Source: Pseudomonas sp. PSB18
GTDB taxonomy: Bacteria; Pseudomonadota; Gammaproteobacteria; Pseudomonadales; Pseudomonadaceae
Length of the DNA: 64,000 nucleotides
Reading direction: 5' to 3'
Assembly (NCBI RefSeq): GCF_014596565.1
Contig: NZ_NOIN01000017.1
Coordinates: forward strand, 31,759-95,758
This document shows, one piece after another, positions 52,142 to 61,200 of the stretch. How positions within the stretch are numbered: position 1 is the stretch's first letter; the number at the start of each line of letters is the position of its first letter. Both the position numbers and the translations under genes were made by a program. Under the pieces are notes generated by a model. It was not told the DNA's origin, did not search any database, and saw only the letters and a program-made list of their open reading frames with translations.

Positions 52142-55100
52142 ATGAGCGGACTTCAAGGTTTTCGTATTTCGCCGCAACAGGCAGCGCTGTATCCCCACAT
52201 CAAGGGCGCTGCCGAGCACCCGTTCGGTTGTCACTTGCAGTGGTCGCTGTCCGGCCCGACCGATGTCGAAGCGCTGAACCGCCGCCTGCAAGCGTTGCTG
52301 GCCGCCAGTGAAATCCTGCGGACTCGCCTGGTGCCGGTACCGGGCCTGCGTCATCCGGTGCAGGTCATCGACGAGACCGGCACACTGACGGTGGCCCAGT
52401 TGGACCTGCGCCAGCACAACAGCGCCGACCAGGATGCCGAACTGGCGCGTCTCGTTTCGCAAACCCGGGACTGGACCGCGTCACTGGCCGTCACCCTGGT
52501 GCGCCTGGCGGATGACGCATCGGTGCTGGACCTGGCCGGCGCGGGCAGCCACTTCGACCTCGCCAGCCTCAGGCTGTTGGCCAACGCCCTGCTGCAAGCT
52601 ACCCCGGCGGATCTGTCCGAAGCCCTGCAATACGCCGACTACGCCGAATGGCGCTGGAACCTGGTGGAAGACGAACCCGACCATCCAGGCGTGAGCTTCT
52701 GGAAAGCCATGGACGAGGCCGAGCAGCCCACCTTGCAACTGCCCCTTGAAACGCCCAGCGGAGCCGGTTTCGCCCCTGCCCGACAGGCACTGGCCCTCCC
52801 CGCCGACCTTGCCCGTCACCCGGCCATGACCTCGGCCTTGATGCTGGCCGCCTGGACGGCGGTACTCGGCCGCCTGGCCGGCCAGCAGCAGGTCCCGCTC
52901 ACCTTGACCCACGAAAGCCGCGGGCCGGAACTGGACAACGTCCTGGGCGTGTTCGAGCAATGCCTGCCTCTGAACATCGACCTGGATACTCAGGCCACCC
53001 TGCTCCAGCAGAGCCAACAATTGGCCGCCTCGGTGGAACGCAGCACCGGCTGGCAAGACTATTACACCCGGAACCTCACCACGGGCTACGCCTTCGCCTG
53101 GCGTTCCGGTGATGCCCGGGAACGCTACGCCGACGCGCTGATGGGCCCGGTGAAAGCCTGCCTGAATGTCCGCCAGTTGCCGGACAGCCTGCACGCCAGC
53201 CTGAGCTACGATTGCCATACCCTGAGCGCCGAAGCCGCACGCAGCCTTGGCGAACAATGGCTGCAACTGCTGCAAGGCGCCCTGGCCGAACCGCAACAGG
53301 CCTGGTCCCGCCTGCCCCTCGGCGGACCGTTGCAATCGGCGATTATCGCTAACACACCGAGCTCACCATCCATCGAGCCGCTGACCCTGGTGGACCTGAT
53401 TGCCCGTCAGGTTCGTCAGCAACCGGACGCCATTGCCCTCAGCGACCAGCACGGCGACCTGACCTATGCCCGCCTCGACGCCTGCGCCACCCGTCTGGCC
53501 CATCAACTGGTGGCCGCCGGCATCGGCCGAGACGTGCCCGTCGGCATTCTCTTCCCGCGCAGCAACGCCGCCATCGTCGCCATGCTCGCGGTATTGAAAG
53601 CCGGTGGTGCCTATGTACCGATCGACCCGACCTACCCGGCTGATCGGCGCGCCTACATGCTGGCCGACAGCGGCATCGCCCACATCGTGGTCAGCGCCGA
53701 TTTGGCCGACAGCCTGCCGGCCGCCCTGCAACGTTTCGTGCTGGATGACCTGAGCGAGCACGACACGAGCGACCTGCCGCCGCTGCCCCTGCCGGACGCG
53801 AACGCCCTCGCTTACCTGATCTACACCTCGGGCTCCACCGGTGCACCGAAAGCCGTGGAAATCAGCCATGGCGCCCTGAGCTTTTCGACCCAGGTGCGGA
53901 TGGCTGCCTATGAAACGCCGGTACGCGCCTACCTGTTGTTGTCGTCGTTCGCTTTCGACAGCTCGGTCGCCGGGATCTTCTGGACCCTGGCCCAAGGGGG
54001 CCGGCTGGTACTGCCGGCGCCTGGAGAAGAGCTGGAGATGGCGCGCCTGGCGCAGCTGGTTGCCCAGCACAAGGTCAGCCACGGCCTGTCGCTGCCGTCG
54101 CTGTATCAGGCCTTGCTCGATCAATTGCAACGCAGCGCCAGCGCCGACAGCCTCGAATGCTGGATCGTCGCCGGTGAAGCTTGCCCGCCGGCCCTGGTCG
54201 CCCAACACAGCAAGACCCTGCCACAGGCCCGCCTGGTGAACGAATACGGCCCTACCGAGGCCACGGTCTGGGCCAGTCACGAGGTACTGGAGCCGAGCCG
54301 CAGCGTCAGCATCGGCCGCCCGATTGCGGGCATGGACCTGCGTCTGCTGAACGAATTCGACCAGGCCTGCGGCATCGGTGAACCGGGCGAGATCGTCCTC
54401 GCCGGCCCGACCCTGGCGCGGGGCTACCGCAACAAACCGGAGGAAACCGCCAAGGCCTTCGTCACCCTGGCCGACGGCACTCGCGCCTACCGCACCGGTG
54501 ACCTTGCATGCTGGCTGGCCGACGGGCGCCTGGCGTTCCTCGGACGCAAGGACCACCAGGTCAAAGTGCGCGGCTACCGCATCGAACTCGGCGAAATCGA
54601 ACGGCAACTGTGCAGCCACAGCGACGTGCGCGAAGCCGCGGTGATCGTGCAGGAGCACGCCGCCGGTAAACGCCTGCTCGCCTATGTCCTCGCTGCGCAT
54701 GGCTATGCACCGGACTCGGAAGCGATCAAGCGTTTCCTCGGTGAGCGCCTGCCGTCGTACATGGTCCCGGCCCGGGTACTGACCCTGGCGACCTTCCCGC
54801 GCACCCCCAACGGCAAACTCGACACCCGTCAGTTGCCCGACCCGGACCAGTTCGACGAAAGCACCCACGTCGCGCCGCGCAACGCCATGGAAACCACCTT
54901 GCAAGCCATCGTCGCCAAGGTCCTGAAGCTGGCGAACGTGAGCGTCACCGACAACTTCTTCGCCATCGGCGGTGACTCGATCCTGAGCCTGCAAGTGGTT
55001 GCCCAGGCCCATGAGCAAGGAATCGCGCTCTCGGCCAAACAAGTCTTCGAACGCCAGACCATCGCCGCCATGGCCGAGGTCGCGCAACCACTGGCCGAAT

Positions 55101-55204
55101 CCGCCGCCGAGCCGCTGGCAGACAGTGCCGAGTTCAGCGCCTCGGGCCTGTCCGACGACGAAATGCAAGCGCTGATGGCCGAACTGGACGAGGCCGACCT
55201 GTGA
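52142..55204 (+). CDS. NRPS 2: degenerate condensation-like domain - A (His-like) - T
   Basis: About 1020 residues. Residues 5-425 have a condensation fold but lack the active site: the HHxxxDG position reads A134-G-S-H-F-D139-L, both leading histidines lost. About 420-890 are an adenylation domain (YTSGSTGAPK; YRTGDLACW; NGKLDTRQL). The pocket read by alignment to GrsA is D-S-A-L-I-A-E-V-W, nearest to the His code I remember (D-S-E-L-T-A-E-V-C). About 905-975 are a thiolation domain (FFAIGGDSILSL). The C terminus (SGLSDDEMQALMAELDEADL) may be a docking tail. A preceding in-frame TTG at 52136 is possible. Confidence 0.86.
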   Translation: MSGLQGFRISPQQAALYPHIKGAAEHPFGCHLQWSLSGPTDVEALNRRLQALLAASEILRTRLVPVPGLRHPVQVIDETGTLTVAQLDLRQHNSADQDAELARLVSQTRDWTASLAVTLVRLADDASVLDLAGAGSHFDLASLRLLANALLQATPADLSEALQYADYAEWRWNLVEDEPDHPGVSFWKAMDEAEQPTLQLPLETPSGAGFAPARQALALPADLARHPAMTSALMLAAWTAVLGRLAGQQQVPLTLTHESRGPELDNVLGVFEQCLPLNIDLDTQATLLQQSQQLAASVERSTGWQDYYTRNLTTGYAFAWRSGDARERYADALMGPVKACLNVRQLPDSLHASLSYDCHTLSAEAARSLGEQWLQLLQGALAEPQQAWSRLPLGGPLQSAIIANTPSSPSIEPLTLVDLIARQVRQQPDAIALSDQHGDLTYARLDACATRLAHQLVAAGIGRDVPVGILFPRSNAAIVAMLAVLKAGGAYVPIDPTYPADRRAYMLADSGIAHIVVSADLADSLPAALQRFVLDDLSEHDTSDLPPLPLPDANALAYLIYTSGSTGAPKAVEISHGALSFSTQVRMAAYETPVRAYLLLSSFAFDSSVAGIFWTLAQGGRLVLPAPGEELEMARLAQLVAQHKVSHGLSLPSLYQALLDQLQRSASADSLECWIVAGEACPPALVAQHSKTLPQARLVNEYGPTEATVWASHEVLEPSRSVSIGRPIAGMDLRLLNEFDQACGIGEPGEIVLAGPTLARGYRNKPEETAKAFVTLADGTRAYRTGDLACWLADGRLAFLGRKDHQVKVRGYRIELGEIERQLCSHSDVREAAVIVQEHAAGKRLLAYVLAAHGYAPDSEAIKRFLGERLPSYMVPARVLTLATFPRTPNGKLDTRQLPDPDQFDESTHVAPRNAMETTLQAIVAKVLKLANVSVTDNFFAIGGDSILSLQVVAQAHEQGIALSAKQVFERQTIAAMAEVAQPLAESAAEPLADSAEFSASGLSDDEMQALMAELDEADL

Positions 55205-55262
55205 GTCGCGCCTCCCGCTGCCAGGCCATCACCGCTGCCCCCTTTTACGCAGGACGCTTTCA

Positions 55263-58200
55263 ATGACCACCGAAAAAACCACCGGCAATCCAATCGAAGA
55301 CGTTTACCCGCTGTCGCCGTTGCAGCAAGGGATGCTCTTCCACTCCCTGCTCCACGAAGACTCCGGTGTCTATCTGATGCAGGACCGCTACCGCATCGGC
55401 GGCGCCATCGATGAAGTGGCCTTCCTGGAGTCATGGCGCCAGGTGGTGGCGCTGCACCCGTCCCTGCGCGCCAGCTTCCAATGGAAAAGCCAGAAGCAAC
55501 CGGTGCAGGTGATCCACCGCGAGGTCAAGGTCCCGCTGGACACCCTCGACCTGCGCGGGCTCGCCGCCCACGAGCAGGAAGCGCGCATCCGCAGCCTGCT
55601 GGAAGACGAACAGAAAGTCGGCTTCAACCTGTCGAAGCCACCGCTGATCCGCTTTCGGCTGGTGCGCCTGGCCGATGAGTCCTACGAGTTCATTCGCAGC
55701 TTCCATCACATCCTGATGGATGCCTGGTGCATTTCCCTGGTGACGGTGGACTTCCTCAAGGTCTACGAAGCGCTGTGCAACGACCGGACTCCGGAGCTGA
55801 AAAGCCCACGGCCGTTTCGCGACTACATCCAATGGCTGCAACGCCAGGACGCGGGCAAGGCCGAGCAATTCTGGCGCGGCCAACTGCAAGGCCTCAATGC
55901 GCCGACGCCGCTGACCGTGGACAACGGCGTGGCCCATGATCGCTACACCGACGCGGTGCTGGTGGACGATCAACTGATCCACCTGAGCGAACAGCAAACC
56001 CAGGCGCTGGCCGCGTTCTGCCGTAGCCGTCGGATCACCCCGAACACCTTTTTCCAGGGCGTCTGGTCATTGTTGCTGTCGCGCTACAGCGGCCAACGGG
56101 ACGTGGTCTTCGGCGTCACCGTGGCCGGTCGTCCGGCGGACCTGACCGGCGTCGCGGAAATGATCGGGCTGTTCATCAATACCTTGCCGCTGCGGGTGTC
56201 GGTGGATCCGGAGGCCTCCCTCGGCAGTTGGCTGGGTGACCTGCAAGGGCTCAACGTCGACATGCGCGACTTTGAACACATGCCCCTGACGGATATCCAG
56301 GGCTGGAGCGACTTTCCCCGGGGCGAAACCCTGTTCGACAGCATCCTGGTGTTCGAGAACGCCCCTATCGATGAGCAAATCCTCGAAGGCGGTTTCCAGT
56401 TCAGCCTCGAAGGCATGGACCACAGCGTGCACACCCACTACGGCCTGACCGTGGTGATCCTGCCCGGCGAGCAGCTGGGCATCCGCGTGTCCTATGACCG
56501 CGAACGCTTCGAAGCTACCACCGTGGAACGCCTGCTGGGCCATATCGCCAGTCTCGTGGCGGGCATGCTGGCGGCGCCGGATGCGCCGTTGGGCAGTTTT
56601 GAACTGCTGGCCGCCGAGGAACGTCAACAACTGTTGGGTGATTGGGCGGTCAATCCCCACGATTTCCCACTGGATCAAAGCTACGCGCAGTTGTTTGCCA
56701 GCCAGGTCGCCCAACGCGGCGGGCAGGTCGCGGCCCTCTGTGACGGCGAGTCCCTGACCTACGCCGAGCTGGACCAGCGCTCCACACGCCTGGCCCACGC
56801 CTTGCGCGAGGCCGGTGCCGGCGAAGATCAACTGGTCGCCCTAGCCGCCCCCCGTGGCCTGGCGCTGTTGACCATGATGATTGCCGTGTTCAAGACCGGC
56901 GCGGCGATGCTGCCCCTGGAAGTCAATCACCCGCCCGAGCGCCTGCGGGAGATCCTCAGCCTGTCCCGCGCGCCGTTGCTGGTCGCCAGTGAAGGTTGCA
57001 GCGCCCTGCTCGATCCGTTGCTCAGCGGTCTGGAACAGACCCCCGTGGCGCTGTTCGCCGAAGCTTGCTGGAGGACTGGCAACGACTCGCCGCTGCCTGC
57101 TCTCGGCCGCCCGGACAGCCTCGCCTACGTGCTCTTCACCTCGGGTTCGACCGGTACGCCGAAGGGCGTGATGATCGAACAACGGGGCATGCTCAATAAC
57201 ATCTTCGGCAAGGTCCCGGCCCTGGGGCTCGGCGCCGAGGACCGGATCCCGCAGACCGCTTCGGTGGCGTTCGACATTTCCGTGTGGCAGTTCCTCGCCG
57301 CGCCGGTGCTCGGCGCCACCGTGCACATCCTCCCGGACGAAGTCGCCCACGACCCGCAGCGCCTGCTGCAAGTGCTCGCCAGCGAACGCCTGAGCGTGCT
57401 GGAAATAGTCCCGAGCCTGATGCGCACCCTGCTCGCCCTGTGCCCATGCAACCTGCAACTGCCGGACCTGCGCTGGGTGCTGCCCACCGGTGAAGCCCTG
57501 CCGCCGACCGTGGCCCGGGACTGGTTCGCGCGCTTCCCCGACATCGCCTTGATGAATGCCTACGGGCCGGCCGAATGCGCCGACGACGTGGCCTTCCAGC
57601 CGATCTTCGAAGCCCCGGCCGCGCACATCAGCCACATGCCCATCGGCCAGCCGACCGCCAACAACCGCCTGTATGTGCTGGACGAAGCCCTGCGTCCAGT
57701 GCCCGTGGGTGTCGCAGGGGAAATCTGTGTCGGTGGCGTCGGCGTCGGCCGTGGCTACCTGCACGATCCGCAGCGCACCGCCGAAGCGTTCATCGAGCAC
57801 CCGCAACTTGAAGGTCGTGTGTATCGCACCGGCGACCTGGGACGCTGGCGCGCAGACGGGGTGATCGAATACCTCGGCCGCCGCGACCAGCAGGTAAAAC
57901 TGCGCGGCCACCGGATCGAACTGACCGAAATCGAACACCGTCTCGCGCAGCACCCGAACGTGCGCGAAGCCGCCGTCCTGCTGCGGGAAAACAGCGTGGG
58001 TGAAGCCTGGCTGGTGGCGTACTGGTCGGCCCATGACGACACCCTGGGCAGCGACGGGCTGAGCGAGCACCTGCGGGCGCAACTGCCGCCGTACATGGTC
58101 CCGGCCGCCTTCGTCTGCCTGGACAGCCTGCCGCTGAACAACAACGGCAAGGTCGATCGCAAGACCCTGGCCGCCCGGGAACTGGACTGGCAGGCCGACG

Positions 58201-61200
58201 CCCAGCAAAGCATTGCCCCGCGCAACCCCCTGGAAACCGCCGTGGCGGCGATCTGGGCCGAGGTCCTGGGGCGCGACACCGTGGGCGTGGAAGACAACTT
58301 CTTCACCCTCGGCGGCCATTCGTTGCTGGCGACCCAGATCGTTGCGCGACTGCGCAGCCATTTCAAACTCGACCTGCCGCTGCGCACGCTGTTCGAACAG
58401 CCCACCGTGGCCTTGCTGGCCGTGAGCATCGCCGCCCGCCAGGCCGACGCCGCCGCGCCACAAGCCGTCGCCCTCAAGGCACCGAAAGCCCAGCCGCGCC
58501 CGCCCCTGTTGCCGCTGTCGTTCTCGCAACAACGTCTGTGGTTCATCGAGCAGCTGACCCCGGGCACGACGCTGTTCAACATCCCGTTCGCCCTGCACCT
58601 CAAGGGTGAACTCAATGTCCAGGCACTGCACGCCAGCCTGAATGACCTGCTGGCGCGCCATGAAATCCTGCGCACCGGCATCCACAGCACCGACGGCGTG
58701 CCTTGCCAACGCATCAGCGAGTCGCTGGACATCGCCCTGCCCTTCGAGGATCTGTCCGGCCTGACCGCCACCGCCCGCGAAGGCGCACAGTTCAACGCCC
58801 TGCAAGACACCTTCGAGCAGCCGTTCGACCTGGCCTCCCCGCCGTTGCTGCGTGCCCGCCTGCTGCGCCTGGCACCGGGAGAGCACGTGCTGGGCATCGC
58901 CCTGCATCACCTGGTGTCGGACGCCTGGTCGGCCACCATCGCGCTGCGGGAACTGGCCCTGGGGTATGAAGCCCGTTGCAACGGCGCCGCCGCCGAACTG
59001 CCGGCCTTGCCGGTGCAATACGCCGACTTCGCCCTCTGGCAGCGCGAACACCTGCAAGGCGCCGAACTCAAGCGCCAGTTGGATTACTGGACCACCACCC
59101 TGGACCGCCGCGACAGCGAAGGCAGCCCGTTGCTGGCGCTGCCCACCGACCATCCACGGCCGTCGATGCAGAGCTACCGCGCCGGGATCGTCCAGCGCGA
59201 ACTCAGTGCCGACCTCAGTGGCCGAGTGCAAGCCTTCGCCAGTCGCCTCGGCACCACGCCGTTCACGGTGCTGTTCGCCGGTTTCGCCGTGTTGATGCAC
59301 CGCCTGAGCGGCGATGCCACCGTGCTGGTCGGCACCCCGGTCACCCATCGCGAGCAACCGGGCACCGAAGGCCTGCTCGGCATTTTGCTGAACAACCTGG
59401 CGATCCGGGCGGACTTCGAGCCCCAGGCCGACTTCACCGCCCTGGTGAAGCAGGTGGCCGAGCGTCTGCGCAGCGGCCTGCTGCACCAGGACCTGCCTTT
59501 CGAGCAACTGGTGGACAGCCTGCAACTGCCCCGCAGCCTCAGCCACGCACCGCTGTACCAAGTGATGGTGGCCCAGCAACTGGCCATGGAATCGCGGTTG
59601 CGCTTCCCCGGGTTGGAATTCGAAGCCCTGGACACCCCTCTGCGGCATTCGGAATGCGACCTGGATCTGCACGTGCTGTGCCCGGCCAATGCACCGATCC
59701 AACTGGAGCTGATGTTCGCCTTGGACCTGTTCGTCGCCGACAGTGCCCGCCAGACCCTGGCCCGTCTGGAATACTTACTCGAGCAGATGCTCGCCGAACC
59801 GCAACGCCCGGTAGCGGCCCTGCCGTTGCTGATGGACGCGGAATGGCAGCGCACGGTGGTGGAATGGAACCGTACCGAGATGGCGGTGCCCACGCACCTG
59901 ACCTTTGCCCAACTGTTCGAACAGCAGGCCGAGCGCACCCCCGAGCGTGACGCGTTGTGCTTCGAGGGCCGTCGCCTGAGCTACGGCGAATTGAACCGGC
60001 GGGCCAACCAGGTGGCGCATTACCTGCGCAGCCGTGGCGTGGTCGCCAATCGTCCGGTGGCGCTGTGTGTCGAGCGCTCGCTGGAACTGTTGGTCGGCCT
60101 GCTGGGGATCCTCAAGGCCGGCGGCGCCTATGTGCCGCTGGACCCGACCTACCCGGTGGATCGCCTCGCCTACATGCTCGAAGATGCACAACCGGCGCTG
60201 TTCCTCGGCCAACAGGGCCTGTTGGAACAGTTGGGCGCCGACCTGCCACGCCTGCGCCTGGACAGCGACGCGGCGCTGTTCGCCGATCAGCCGGACGACA
60301 ACCTACCTCCGCTCGCCGGGCCGCACGACCTGGCCTACATCATGTACACCTCCGGCTCGACCGGTAAGCCCAAGGGCACCCTGGTCACCAACGGCTCGGT
60401 GGTCAACCTGGCCTGGGCGCGGATCCATGGCCTGTACCGTCGCTACACCGACCAGCCGATGCGCACCAGCTTCAACTACTCGTTCGCCTTCGACAGCTCG
60501 GTGGCCGAACTCATCCTGCTGCTCGACGGCCACAGCCTGTACCTGACCCCGGAAGACGTGCGCTACGACCCACAAGCGTTGGCGCAGTTCTTCGAGGAAA
60601 CCCGCCTGGACGCCTTCGAGTGCACCCCGGCGCAACTCAAGGCGCTGCTCGAAAGCGACGGCGTGCGCCGTGGCGAGGTGTACCTGCCGCGCTTCGTGCT
60701 GTTCGGTGGCGATGCCGTGGATGCACAGTTGTGGCAGCGCCTGCCGTCAATTGCTGGCAGCCGCTTCTTCAACACCTACGGCCCGACCGAGTGCACGGTG
60801 GATGCCACCGGTTGCGCGGTCGATGACTTCCCGGCCCGCCCCATCATCGGACGGCCGATTGCCAACGTGCGCACCTACGTTCTCGACGGGTTCCTCAACC
60901 CGCTGCCGGTGGGCGTTCCGGGCGAACTGCACATCGGTGGTGCCGGGGTGACCCTGGGCTATCTCAACCGTGCCGAGCAGACCGCGAAGGTGTTCATCGA
61001 GGACCCCTTCTCGCCGCTGGAAGGCGCGCGGATGTACAAATCCGGCGACCTGGTGCGCTGGCTGCCCGACGGCCAGCTCGAATACCTCGGGCGCATGGAC
61101 CATCAGGTGAAGATCCGTGGCTTCCGCGTCGAACTGGGGGAAATCGAAAGCCTGATCGGCGCCCAACCCGGCGTACGCCAGGCCGTGGTGCTGGCCCGAG

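Noticed and set aside
47544..55204. Pyoverdine chromophore synthetase PvdL
   Set aside because: It also starts with an acyl ligase and activates Dab, but PvdL continues into A domains in the same protein. Here the starter ends after one C domain, and I see no Glu/Tyr modules or pvd genes.
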